This document shows positions 8,709 to 17,523 of a stretch of DNA of 64,000 bases, in pieces (the first letter of the stretch is position 1; each line of letters begins with the position of its first letter). A program made the translations under genes and the position numbers. The stretch lies in assembly GCA_030524745.1 (NCBI GenBank), contig JAUNGC010000009.1:1-64000 (forward strand). Reading direction: 5' to 3'. The stretch comes from Eubacteriales bacterium (lineage in GTDB: Bacteria; Bacillota; Clostridia; Lachnospirales; Lachnospiraceae). The notes under the pieces are model-generated. The model was given only the letters and a program-made list of their open reading frames with translations. It was not told the origin of the DNA and ran no database searches.

Positions 8709-10799
8709 TTAATCCTCGCTGCCCTCCGCGACCTTTGCTGCTCTTGCAGCGATTTCCTTTTCCTGTACGTCGCTTGGCGCCTGTTCATACCGGGCAAACG
8801 TATACTCATATACGCCGCGTCCGCCTGTCATGGAACGAAGATCCGTACAATAACCGTACAGCATGGACGTAGGCACATCCGCTTCAATGATCTGCTTTCC
8901 GCCCTGAACCGGCGTCATGCCAAGCACTCTGCCGCGGCGTTTATTCAGATCGCCCATTACATCTCCCGTGTACTGATCCGGCACGGTAACCTTCAGGGAA
9001 GAAATCGGCTCAAGCAGAACCGGTCCCGCATCCATAAAGCCTTTCTTAAACGCCTGGGATGCCGCCATCTTGAAAGCCATTTCGGAAGAATCCACCGGAT
9101 GATAGGAACCGTCGTAGAGAACCGCCTTTACGCCCACTACCGGATAAGCAGCCATAGGTCCCTTCTGAACGGAATCCATGATTCCCTTTTCCACTGCCGG
9201 GAAATAATTCTTCGGCACCGCGCCGCCGACTACAACCTGCTCAAACACATAAGGAACCTGCAGATCGCCGGAGGGCTCAAAGCGCATCTTCACGTGGCCA
9301 TACTGTCCGTGTCCGCCGGACTGTTTCTTATACTTATATTCCACATCGGATTTCTTCTTGATCGTCTCCCGGTAAGCAACCTTGGGCTGGGAAAGTTCGA
9401 TCTTCACTTTATACTCGTTTTCCAGACGGCTCGCCACGATATCCAGGTGCTGATCGCCCATGCCGTAAAGCAGCGTCTGTCTGTTCTCGGAATCATTGAC
9501 AACCTGCAGCGTCTTATCCTCATCCACAAGTTTCTGTAAGGACTGGGAAATCTTATCGATATCAGCCTTGTTGACCGCCTTATAACGCTTTGCAGTATAG
9601 GGCCTGGAAAATTCTGTCCTTGCAAAGGTGACGGGAGTCGCTTTCGTGGAAAGGGTATCTCCGGTCTTAGCCGAAGTCAGCTTCGCCAGCGCGCCCAGAT
9701 CTCCCGCGTGCAGTTCGCTCACTTCCACCGGCTTATTGCCCTGCATCACATAGAGTTTGCCGATCTTACCTTCCACATCTTTATCCTTGTTATAAAGAAG
9801 ATCGTCGCCCTTTAAAACGCCGGAGCATACTTTAATCAGCGAATATTTGCCGATGAAAGGATCCACCATCGTCTTATACACATATGCGGTTTTCGCCTTT
9901 GAAAAATCATAGTCCGCATGATAAATTTCATTTGTCTTGGTATTGATGCCCGCGCACTCCCTGTCTTCCGGACTGGGTATGTACTTCACGATGTCGTCGA
10001 GCAGCGTGTAAACGCCCTGACACAGAACATTGGAACCCATGGATACAGGCACGATAGAGCCGTCAATGACGTTGGTACGAAGCGCCGCGCGGATCTCAGC
10101 CTCAGAGAAAGTCTCACCGCCAAAATAGCGTTCCATAAACTCTTCGCTTGTCTCCGCCACCGCTTCCATCAGCGTCTCACGGCAGATCTCCAGATTCGGC
10201 CGGTTGTAATCGGGCACTTCACAGTCCACAACTTCCTTGCCCTGCCAGCGGTGTCCGGTCTCGGAAATGACATTGACATATCCCACAAAGCGTTCATTCT
10301 CACGGATGGGCAGGTTAAACGGCGCGATCTTCTTGCCGTATTTCTCCTTGAGATCTTCCACAATCTGACGGTAGGAAGCGTTGTCGATATCCATGTTCGT
10401 CACGTAAATAAAACGGGGAATATGATACTTCTCACACAGTTCCCACGCCTTCTCCGTACCAACTTCGATGCCGGACTTGCCGTTGATGACAATGATCGCC
10501 GCGCCTGCAACGCTCACCGCTTCTTCCACCTCTCCCACAAAGTCAAAATAACCGGGCGTATCTAAAACATTAATCTTCACACCGTTCCATTCGATCGGAA
10601 TGACGGATGTGCTGATGGAAATCTGTCTCTTCTGTTCCTCTTTGCCAAAATCGCTGACGGTATTGCCGTCGGATACCTTCCCCATTCTGGATGTGATACC
10701 GGACAAATACGCCATTGCTTCTACCAGGCTGGTCTTGCCTGAACCGCCATGGCCTAACAGAACCACGTTACGGATCTTGTCAGTTGTGTAAATGTTCAT
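8709..10799 (-). CDS. EF-G paralogue (EF-G-II-like translational GTPase)
   Basis: This 696-residue protein has the full EF-G domain order: GTPase, a beta-barrel domain II, and domains III-V with 'GGHGQYGHVKMRFEP'. The G motifs differ from housekeeping EF-G. G1 is 'GHGGSGKT' (16-23). Switch I is 'RQISIS' where most have RGITIT. G3 is 'DTPGY' (80-84) with Tyr at the catalytic His position, a change I recall as typical of EF-G-II. G4 is 'TNMD' (134-137) in place of NKMD. The gene stands alone between its own promoter and terminator, not in a str operon. I infer a paralogue with weakened or altered GTP use; its physiological role is unknown. Confidence 0.85.
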   Translation of the reverse strand: MNIYTTDKIRNVVLLGHGGSGKTSLVEAMAYLSGITSRMGKVSDGNTVSDFGKEEQKRQISISTSVIPIEWNGVKINVLDTPGYFDFVGEVEEAVSVAGAAIIVINGKSGIEVGTEKAWELCEKYHIPRFIYVTNMDIDNASYRQIVEDLKEKYGKKIAPFNLPIRENERFVGYVNVISETGHRWQGKEVVDCEVPDYNRPNLEICRETLMEAVAETSEEFMERYFGGETFSEAEIRAALRTNVIDGSIVPVSMGSNVLCQGVYTLLDDIVKYIPSPEDRECAGINTKTNEIYHADYDFSKAKTAYVYKTMVDPFIGKYSLIKVCSGVLKGDDLLYNKDKDVEGKIGKLYVMQGNKPVEVSELHAGDLGALAKLTSAKTGDTLSTKATPVTFARTEFSRPYTAKRYKAVNKADIDKISQSLQKLVDEDKTLQVVNDSENRQTLLYGMGDQHLDIVASRLENEYKVKIELSQPKVAYRETIKKKSDVEYKYKKQSGGHGQYGHVKMRFEPSGDLQVPYVFEQVVVGGAVPKNYFPAVEKGIMDSVQKGPMAAYPVVGVKAVLYDGSYHPVDSSEMAFKMAASQAFKKGFMDAGPVLLEPISSLKVTVPDQYTGDVMGDLNKRRGRVLGMTPVQGGKQIIEADVPTSMLYGYCTDLRSMTGGRGVYEYTFARYEQAPSDVQEKEIAARAAKVAEGSED

Positions 10800-10887
10800 G
10801 TTGATTCCTCCGTATTATGCAAATTCTGGGTATTTTGTCAAAGATTTAAACGTGAATAAAAATCAGTCCCAATTTCCCCATGTGGAT

Positions 10888-10916
10888 ATTCTACTAAACT
10901 TTCCTTGTTTTAGCAA
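10888..10916 (-). promoter_or_regulatory. Promoter of the EF-G-like gene
   Basis: Minus strand TTGCTA (10916-10911), 17-base spacer, TAGAAT (10893-10888), giving a leader of roughly 80 bases. A GGAGG site precedes the ATG. Confidence 0.65.
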
Positions 10917-10961
10917 GTCTTTTTCGTCAGATTTAACATTTTTATATTCCCGTGTTCTTTG

Positions 10962-10990
10962 TTGATTTTCACACTTTGAAGTGATATATT
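10962..10990 (+). promoter_or_regulatory. tyrA promoter
   Basis: TTGATT (10962-10967), 17-base spacer, TATATT (10985-10990), about 35 bases before the tyrA start. No leader peptide or attenuator is visible in the short leader. Confidence 0.65.
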
Positions 10991-11031
10991 GAATTTAATA
11001 CGTTTAAATTTTTCAGAAAAGGAAGAAAACC

Positions 11032-12123
11032 ATGATTACCTGCGGCTTTATCGGTCTCGGCCTGATCGGCGGTTCCATCGCCAGGGCTTTAAAACACAAC
11101 AGAACGGATATCTCCGTCATCGCCTGCGATCCCAACCGGGAAACAATAAATCTTGCGCGGAAGGAAAAAATTGCGGATGAAGCTTATGAAACGCCCTGCG
11201 AAGCGTTTTCTGCCTGCGACTATATCTTTTTATGCGCGCCGGTATCCCACAATGACGAAAATCTGCTCAAGGTCCTCTCTCTGCGCAAGGAAGGATCCGT
11301 TCTGACCGATGTGGGCAGCGTCAAAACCCCCATTTGCAGGCAGATTGAGAAACTCGGCCTCACCGACTGCTTTATCGGCGGCCATCCCATGGCGGGGAGC
11401 GAACGTTTCGGATTCGCCAATTCCAAAGCTTCCCTGCTGGAAAACGCGTACTACATCCTCGCCCCCGCGCCCGATGTATGTCAGGAAAAAATCGACGCTT
11501 TCCGCAATCTGATTCTTTCCACCGGCGCGATTCCTCTCATCGTGGATTATGAAAAACACGATTATGTCACCGCCGCAGTGAGCCATCTGCCCCATATTAT
11601 CGCTTCGTCTTTGGTCAATCTGGTGCGGGATCACGATGAGAACGGCCTGATGAAAGCGATCGCCGCAGGTGGCTTTAAAGATATCACCAGAATTGCCTCC
11701 TCCTCTCCCGTCATGTGGCAACAGATTTGTCTGACCAATACGGTCAATATTTCAAAGCTGCTGCAGGACTATATCGATTCCCTGCAGGCCGTCCGAAAGG
11801 AACTGGACGCCCAAAACCCCCAAAGCCTTTACGACTTTTTCGACGAGGCAAGAATTTACCGGGATTCCTTCATAGACGCAGGCAGCGGGCCGATCAAAAA
11901 GGCGCCCGTCATCCGGGTGGATATTTCCGATCAGGCCGGCTCTATCGCCAGCGTTGCAACACTGCTTGCACAAAGCAATATCAACATTAAGAATATCGGA
12001 ATCGCCCATAACAGGGAACGGGAAGAGGGCGTTCTCAACATCGAGTTTTATGATGACGCTTCCATTTCCAAAGCGACCGGTGTTCTGGCCGCCAACGGTT
12101 ATACGATCCATCAGCCAAAATAA
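11032..12123 (+). CDS. tyrA: Prephenate dehydrogenase with ACT domain
   Basis: Converts prephenate to 4-hydroxyphenylpyruvate for tyrosine synthesis. The 363-residue product opens with a Rossmann motif 'GFIGLGLIGGS', has the family segments 'TDVGSVKTPI', 'GGHPMAGSE' and 'AAVSHLPHI', and ends with an ACT domain (about residue 295 on) with 'RVDISDQAGSIASVATLLAQ'. The ACT domain is the usual site of feedback by tyrosine. The AAGGAAGAAAACC-type ribosome site supports the ATG. It is a single-gene unit with its own promoter and terminator; no other aromatic pathway genes are nearby in the window. Confidence 0.95.
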   Translation: MITCGFIGLGLIGGSIARALKHNRTDISVIACDPNRETINLARKEKIADEAYETPCEAFSACDYIFLCAPVSHNDENLLKVLSLRKEGSVLTDVGSVKTPICRQIEKLGLTDCFIGGHPMAGSERFGFANSKASLLENAYYILAPAPDVCQEKIDAFRNLILSTGAIPLIVDYEKHDYVTAAVSHLPHIIASSLVNLVRDHDENGLMKAIAAGGFKDITRIASSSPVMWQQICLTNTVNISKLLQDYIDSLQAVRKELDAQNPQSLYDFFDEARIYRDSFIDAGSGPIKKAPVIRVDISDQAGSIASVATLLAQSNINIKNIGIAHNREREEGVLNIEFYDDASISKATGVLAANGYTIHQPK

Positions 12124-12134
12124 ACTTGCAGCCA

Positions 12135-12164
12135 AAAAATACGTGCCGGCCGGCACGTATTTTT
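12135..12164. terminator. Bidirectional terminator (perfect 30-base palindrome)
   Basis: AAAAATACGTGCCGG (12135-12149) is directly followed by its exact reverse complement (12150-12164). It separates the convergent tyrA and 108-residue genes and carries A/T runs on both flanks, so it can act on both strands. Confidence 0.88.
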
Positions 12165-12168
12165 ATGT

Positions 12169-12495
12169 TCATTTTACAATTGTCTGCCAGACATATTCTT
12201 CCGTCAGGCCCCACTCCAGCAGTTGCTTTACCTGCTCGTCATTCGTATCGTCAGGATGATAATACTTCAACATATGAAGTACATTTTTTTCCCGCTCATC
12301 GGCAGGCATATATTGTTCCAGAGCGTTCAGCACACGTTCCTGAAGCTGCCTGGGGCTGTCCCAGTCCGGAACGGGAATCCCGGCCAGCTTACAGAGCAAT
12401 CCGCAGCTATATCCCAGTTCATAATTACCAGTCATAACGGAAGTCTCATGTTGGGATTTGATGACAACCGACATCCTGGCCAGTTCCAATATCAT
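12169..12495 (-). CDS. Unknown 108-residue cytoplasmic protein
   Basis: I do not recognise this family. The product has no signal peptide or membrane segment. It is mostly helical with one 'GIPVPDWDSPRQLQER' turn and an acidic C-terminal half. The start ATG overlaps the stop of the large surface-protein gene by 4 bases (ATGA), so the two are translationally coupled. The gene ends 4 bases before the palindromic terminator. The coupling suggests a shared physiological role with the surface protein, but nothing in the sequence states it. Confidence 0.65.
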   Translation of the reverse strand: MILELARMSVVIKSQHETSVMTGNYELGYSCGLLCKLAGIPVPDWDSPRQLQERVLNALEQYMPADEREKNVLHMLKYYHPDDTNDEQVKQLLEWGLTEEYVWQTIVK

Positions 12496-15002
12496 AATTT
12501 TCTCTCCGTTTCGCTCCTTTTATGTACGACTAACCAGACGGCAATCGCCACAATGATAATCCCACACCCGGCGCACACACACCCCGCTACCAGAAACCAG
12601 TCGATTCCGCCATCTTCTACTTTTTCTGTTAAAATTGTGTTCTCAGGCACAATTCCTTCCGGCTCTTCTTTCGTTTCTTCTTCGGTCACGGGCTCCGTCT
12701 CTTGCGCTTCTTCCGCAATTTCCCCGGTTTCTTCCTGCCGGTTTTCTGTTTCTGCCGTATTTTTATCAGCGTTATGGGAACTCTCCTGCCGCTTTGCGGG
12801 CGCAGTTACTTCAGATGCCTTATTCTGTGAATCCTGCGTAACCGTCGTTTTTGAAACGCCGTATTGCAGGGAAAGTTCCCCCAGCGTCCAGGTCCTGTGC
12901 GCCTTGTCGGGAGCCGGCGCTTTTCCAGCAGGAATCAGAATCATATCTCCCTCCCACACGAGCGCAAGCGTCACTTTTTCGTGTTGGCGCAATGCTTCCA
13001 GAACCTTATCCGGCATACTTCCATGACCTTTTGCATTGATTGTAACGGTGTCGCCAAGCTTCTGCGCATCATATATTCTGAAAATAACATCCTGCCAGAA
13101 CTCCGCTTCCACCTCTTCCGGCGTTTTAATCACCGGCTCAGGATCCGTTTCCTGCCGTTTTGCAGGTTCCTCATTCTTCTTTTTATCATCCGTATGATTT
13201 CCACCGTTTCCGGAAACCTGACCGTTTCCGCTCCCGCCGTCCGCGCTTACGCTGACGTCCACGTAACTTTCCGACTGTTCATAGCAGTCATTCTCGCTTG
13301 TCAGAACACTGCAGCGTATTGTTTCCGTGTTCTTGCCTGCGCGGAAAATGAGCGTATATTTTCCTTCCGCTCCCTGCAGGGGCTGTCTGACCTCCACTTC
13401 TTTATCAAAATGAACCGTCAGATCCGTCGGAAGATTTTCCTTCCATTCCGGGTCTGCAGGATTGCAAATCTCAATGGAAAGCGTGCAATCCTTTTCTCCC
13501 TTCCATTCGGAAGGCGTAGCCGTTACTTTCAGCTTCGGCGCCGCCTTTTTTATCGTAAAATCACAGAACATTTCCTGACCGGCATAGTCGGCGGGCTCCT
13601 CTATCAATGCTTTTACCCGATAGTCTCCCGGCAATACCGGCGGGATTTTACTGCCGTCATACGCCGTTTCGTTCCGCCCTTCAAATGTATAGCTGCATTG
13701 AAAATGCGCTTCAGGCAGTACCTTCATGGATACCGAAACCGTTTCTCCGTACGCGACGTCCCCGCATTTGAGCGAGAAAGTCAGCTTCTCCTCAATTTGT
13801 AAATGAAATTCACGGCTCGCCTTATCTTTTCCTTCCGAAACGGATACTGTGAACACAAATTCTCCGGCTTCTTCCGGCGTTCCTTTGATTGTTCCGTCAT
13901 TTTCCAGCAAAAGTCCTTCCGGTAAAGAACCGTCCTCCAGGGAATATTTCAACGGAAACTTTCCCGACGCATCCGTCAGAAGCGACGCCTGATACTCTTT
14001 TCCCGCTCTTCCTGCCGGAAGATTTTCCGTTGTTATGGCAGAAAGAGGCGTAACAACGCTGTATGCTTTTTCACCGCTTTTTGCCTGCGCCGTACGATCA
14101 TTTTCAGGCATATAAAGCGCATAAACCTTATAGGTTCCCGCTTTCTCCGCGCGCCATGACGCCTTTGCCTGCAGCTTCGATCCGTTATCCGAAAAGCCGC
14201 TTTTTGCCGCTTCCTTCCCATCCACAAAGAAATGAACGTTTCCTTCCAGTTGCTGCAATTTGTCCGATTTTTCCACCGACGCGGTAAAAACAATTTCCTG
14301 GTTCCGCTTGATTGTCGTATCCGATAATTCAAGCTTTAAATCAACCGGCCTGGGATTCACTTCAATTTCCACACGGACCGTTTCCGGTTCATATTTTTCC
14401 GGATCGGAGGGCGTAAACAAAAGTTCCGGACTCTGTTTTCCCGTTCTGAGTTCCCGATCCGGCTCCTTCCATCCAAATTTCCCCGGAACGGTCTCCTCCA
14501 GATCCCCGTCTTTACCGGAAACCACACAAACCGCCAGTCCGTTGCCCCGCAGCTTTAAGACTTCACCGGGCGTATCTTTGTCATAAACATCGCCGCCGGA
14601 AATAATTTCAGGATATTCTTTTATCGTAACGGCGCCTCTTCTCACCGTAACCGAAACATTAATCAGTACGGGTTCCGATTTCCCGTCTTCAGGCGTAAAG
14701 ACCGCGGTCTCCATCACCTCTCCGATTTTTTGCATCGCCTTTTCCGGCTCTTTCCATGTAAAAACGCCGGATACGCTCACACCGTTTTGGTCCGTCGCGG
14801 TTCCCTCCAGCACAGATTCTTTCAACCGCTGCCCGTAACGGACAGGAGAAGCGTTCACAAAACATTGAACGTCTGCGGTCTGATCCGGATCCGATATTCC
14901 GGACGCCAGCGCAGGCAACATACATAAAAACCAACAGCAAACTGCTGCAATCACTATAAATACCGCTCTTGTTCCGGCATTCCTGCCAGCTTTCTTCTTC
15001 AT
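12492..15002 (-). CDS. Large surface protein with Ig-like repeats and C-terminal anchor
   Basis: A secreted, membrane-anchored protein of 836 residues. A signal peptide ends near 'ALASG' (residue ~36). The body is a chain of beta-sandwich domains: repeated 'FTWKEPEKAM', 'FGWKEPDREL' units, and a putative-Ig (He_PIG) domain with 'LPAGRAGKEYQASL' and 'GTIKGTPEEAGEF'. A Gly/Ser/Lys/Glu linker rich in 'AKRQE' follows, then a Thr/Glu stalk and one membrane helix near the end with a short basic tail. There is no LPXTG motif. The ATG at 15002 is preferred because AGGAGGG lies 7 bases upstream. It probably serves in adhesion or as an envelope scaffold; no catalytic motif is seen. Confidence 0.75.
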   Translation of the reverse strand: MKKKAGRNAGTRAVFIVIAAVCCWFLCMLPALASGISDPDQTADVQCFVNASPVRYGQRLKESVLEGTATDQNGVSVSGVFTWKEPEKAMQKIGEVMETAVFTPEDGKSEPVLINVSVTVRRGAVTIKEYPEIISGGDVYDKDTPGEVLKLRGNGLAVCVVSGKDGDLEETVPGKFGWKEPDRELRTGKQSPELLFTPSDPEKYEPETVRVEIEVNPRPVDLKLELSDTTIKRNQEIVFTASVEKSDKLQQLEGNVHFFVDGKEAAKSGFSDNGSKLQAKASWRAEKAGTYKVYALYMPENDRTAQAKSGEKAYSVVTPLSAITTENLPAGRAGKEYQASLLTDASGKFPLKYSLEDGSLPEGLLLENDGTIKGTPEEAGEFVFTVSVSEGKDKASREFHLQIEEKLTFSLKCGDVAYGETVSVSMKVLPEAHFQCSYTFEGRNETAYDGSKIPPVLPGDYRVKALIEEPADYAGQEMFCDFTIKKAAPKLKVTATPSEWKGEKDCTLSIEICNPADPEWKENLPTDLTVHFDKEVEVRQPLQGAEGKYTLIFRAGKNTETIRCSVLTSENDCYEQSESYVDVSVSADGGSGNGQVSGNGGNHTDDKKKNEEPAKRQETDPEPVIKTPEEVEAEFWQDVIFRIYDAQKLGDTVTINAKGHGSMPDKVLEALRQHEKVTLALVWEGDMILIPAGKAPAPDKAHRTWTLGELSLQYGVSKTTVTQDSQNKASEVTAPAKRQESSHNADKNTAETENRQEETGEIAEEAQETEPVTEEETKEEPEGIVPENTILTEKVEDGGIDWFLVAGCVCAGCGIIIVAIAVWLVVHKRSETERKL

Positions 15003-15096
15003 GAACATCCCTCCTTTTCCGTTTATACTTTCATTATACCTGAATCAGCCATAAATTGACAGTCCATTTTCCGCCCGGTCCAATATCCGGTTCTGT

Positions 15097-17166
15097 CTAA
15101 TCCGATATCCGGTTGAGCGTAAAGTCATCCACCGTTCCCCAGCTATTCACATTGCACTTCATGCGCACGCCGATCGTAAGAGCGCCGTCCGTAACCTTTA
15201 TTTCAGGGATAACCGGATTTTTCCAGTCGATCCAGGTGGTCACCATAAAGGAAGCAGTCTGCTCTTCTCCGCCTGCGACCGCATATAATTCCAGCACGGA
15301 GTCTTCCGACATGTCGCCGCCCTGCGCATAAGCGGAAAGCTGATAAGTTCCGGGCTCCAAACCGGTCAATTCCTGTTCGATGGAAAAATCCATATCGGAA
15401 TCTCCAGACCAGAAATGGAAGGCGACTTCGCCGGTATGGGCGTCGTCCGCTTTCACCTGAAAATCGGTGGGATTATTGCCGCCTGCATACGTGACCTTCC
15501 ACATGGACGTATCTGCATCCTCAAAGCCGGGATTTTGCACATAGTTGATCATTTCCACTTCCACATGGCAGGTAACGGTCGCGCCGTCCTCCAGCGTACC
15601 GGTGATCTCGTAAGCGCCGCCTGCATTTGTGTCCACTGCGGCAAGCTGCTCCTCATCCCAGGTAACGGCGCGCTGTTGATTGGCGGAACGGTCATTGTAT
15701 ATCACATCAACCATTTCCGGAAGTTTGATTTCACCTCCCACATTGCAGGAAGCATACACCTCCGGAATATAATCAACCGCCAGAGGCGCGGCGGCGCCGT
15801 ATTTTAAATATTTGAATACCTTTAATGAACCCAGCGGATGACCGTCAAAGTCAAACATGGCCTGATTGTCCCAGGAACAGCCGCCGTAATACAGGCCGGC
15901 GTCTTCCGGGTCATAATCCGCCGCATAACTGCTTGCCCAGCCGCTTCCGAACTCTTCCCATATGGGAGAATTGTCCGCATCCGCTTCCCCCACCGGAATC
16001 CACGTTCCTTCCCAGTAAAATACACCGATCACGCCGGCTTCGTTCGCCGCCGCGCAGATATCCCGGATCATGGAAGCCTGACTCTGTACGGTTGCCGCAT
16101 ACCCGTCCACAAGTCCTTCGATGCCGTCGAAACTGTTTGCGCTGCCGTCTCCGTCTTCGGAAGTATAACAGTAAGAGGTTTCGGCAATCACAACCTTTTT
16201 GCCGTATTTCTCCTGAATATTTTTTGCCACAGTCTGCATATTTTCGTTCGATCCATCCCAGAACGGATAATAGGATAAAGCGAAAATATCATAGTCCACG
16301 CCATAACTTTCCAGATTGGAACCGATGCGGTCTATTTCATCCGTCTGCTCAATATTCGTATAATGTACGGCAATCTGAATCTCTTTTTTGTATGTTTCGG
16401 AAATTTCCCGGACCGCGCGGCTTCCGGCGCGCAAAAGATTCATCACCGCCGTCAGATCCGTTTCGCCGGACATGCCGTTGTTGATTTCATTTCCGATCTG
16501 CACCATTCCCACGTCTACGCCGGCGTCGAGAATCTCCGTGAGACTTTCCTTCGTAAACTCATAGAGCGCGTCGCATTTTTCATCGGCGCTCATGCCTTCC
16601 CACGCCTTCGGCGCATGCTGTCTTTTCGGGTCCGCCCAGAAGTCGGAATAATGAAAATCAATACATACTTTCATTCCATATCCGGTTGCGCGTTTTCCAA
16701 GCGCAACGGCTGTGGTCACATCATTATTTCCGCCGCCGTATCCGTTGCCGTCTTCATCGTAGGGATCATTCCACACCCGCAGACGTATGTAATTGACGCC
16801 GGACTGCGCCAGCGTCATAAAGACATCCTGGACTTCCCCTTCATAGTTATAATACGTGACGCCGCTGTTTTCCAGCACAAGTACGGAGGACGCGTCCATC
16901 CCCCGGATGAAATCGTCGGAAATCCCTGCGACGGGTTCTACATAGATATCGGACTCTTCCGGACCGTCCGGCAGCGAAAATGCGACCGTCTCTCCGACGG
17001 TTTCTGTCTGCGCCTTTTCCTGTGACTGCACGGTTTCCTGTAACTGTGATGTTTCCTGCCCTTCTGCTGTAGTTCCCGTACTTTCCGCCCCGCAGCCTGA
17101 CAAAACGCCAAAACAAAGACCTGCGCTGATACAAACAGCGAGCAGTTTCTGGTGAGAATGCCTCAT
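15097..17166 (-). CDS. GH53 endo-beta-1,4-galactanase lipoprotein
   Basis: An extracellular arabinogalactan endo-1,4-beta-galactosidase of 689 residues. The lipobox 'LSGCG' puts the lipidated Cys at residue 25, followed by a Gln/Thr/Glu linker. The GH53 barrel (about 75-460) has 'FIRGMDASSV', 'NYIRLRVWNDP', the acid/base Glu227 in 'VQIGNEIN' and the nucleophile Glu329 in 'VVIAETSY'. An Ig-like bacterial domain (~467-540) and a C-terminal jelly-roll carbohydrate-binding-like domain starting at 'NPGFED' follow. Length and domains fit Firmicutes galactanases that cut pectic galactan at the cell surface. It sits downstream of a GH3 glycosidase, suggesting joint glycan use. Confidence 0.93.
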   Translation of the reverse strand: MRHSHQKLLAVCISAGLCFGVLSGCGAESTGTTAEGQETSQLQETVQSQEKAQTETVGETVAFSLPDGPEESDIYVEPVAGISDDFIRGMDASSVLVLENSGVTYYNYEGEVQDVFMTLAQSGVNYIRLRVWNDPYDEDGNGYGGGNNDVTTAVALGKRATGYGMKVCIDFHYSDFWADPKRQHAPKAWEGMSADEKCDALYEFTKESLTEILDAGVDVGMVQIGNEINNGMSGETDLTAVMNLLRAGSRAVREISETYKKEIQIAVHYTNIEQTDEIDRIGSNLESYGVDYDIFALSYYPFWDGSNENMQTVAKNIQEKYGKKVVIAETSYCYTSEDGDGSANSFDGIEGLVDGYAATVQSQASMIRDICAAANEAGVIGVFYWEGTWIPVGEADADNSPIWEEFGSGWASSYAADYDPEDAGLYYGGCSWDNQAMFDFDGHPLGSLKVFKYLKYGAAAPLAVDYIPEVYASCNVGGEIKLPEMVDVIYNDRSANQQRAVTWDEEQLAAVDTNAGGAYEITGTLEDGATVTCHVEVEMINYVQNPGFEDADTSMWKVTYAGGNNPTDFQVKADDAHTGEVAFHFWSGDSDMDFSIEQELTGLEPGTYQLSAYAQGGDMSEDSVLELYAVAGGEEQTASFMVTTWIDWKNPVIPEIKVTDGALTIGVRMKCNVNSWGTVDDFTLNRISD

Positions 17167-17200
17167 AAATAAAATCCTCCCGTTTCCCGATAAAATTCCG

Positions 17201-17452
17201 TCAGCCTTTCAGGCCGCGGGACTGTCTGTCCATATCTTCTACGACAATATCGTAAATTTCTCCCAGCGTCGCGCAGTATTCCAGAACCTTCCACGGTTCG
17301 TTTGTGTGAAAGTGAATCTTGATCAGTTCGTCATCGCCGACGGCCAGCAGGCAGTCGCCTTTGAAATTCTTTTCGAAATATTCGCTGATTTCATCCTCAT
17401 CCAGATTCTCCCCTTCAATTAAAAGCTGCGTGTCATACTTAAATTCCAACAT
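17201..17452 (-). CDS. Free-standing FakA/DAK C-terminal-like domain
   Basis: An 83-residue protein matching the last domain of FakA/YloV (fatty-acid kinase, DAK2 family) by recall. The N-terminal 'YDTQLLIEGENLDEDEI' and 'LLAVGDDELIKIHFHTNEP' with 'VLEYCATLGEIYDI' are the hallmark elements. A whole FakA is about 550 residues and carries a DhaL kinase domain; neither is present here, and no upstream frame continues it. AAAGGA precedes the ATG, so it looks like a true small gene rather than a fragment. It lies between the GH3 and GH53 genes on the same strand with short gaps. Binding of an acidic or lipid ligand is possible; function unknown. Confidence 0.75.
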   Translation of the reverse strand: MLEFKYDTQLLIEGENLDEDEISEYFEKNFKGDCLLAVGDDELIKIHFHTNEPWKVLEYCATLGEIYDIVVEDMDRQSRGLKG

Positions 17453-17523
17453 AAATTTTCATCCTTTCTCTGCCATTGGCAATTTTTACCTTGAGATTTT
17501 TTGTTAAACTTTCCGGAAACCGT

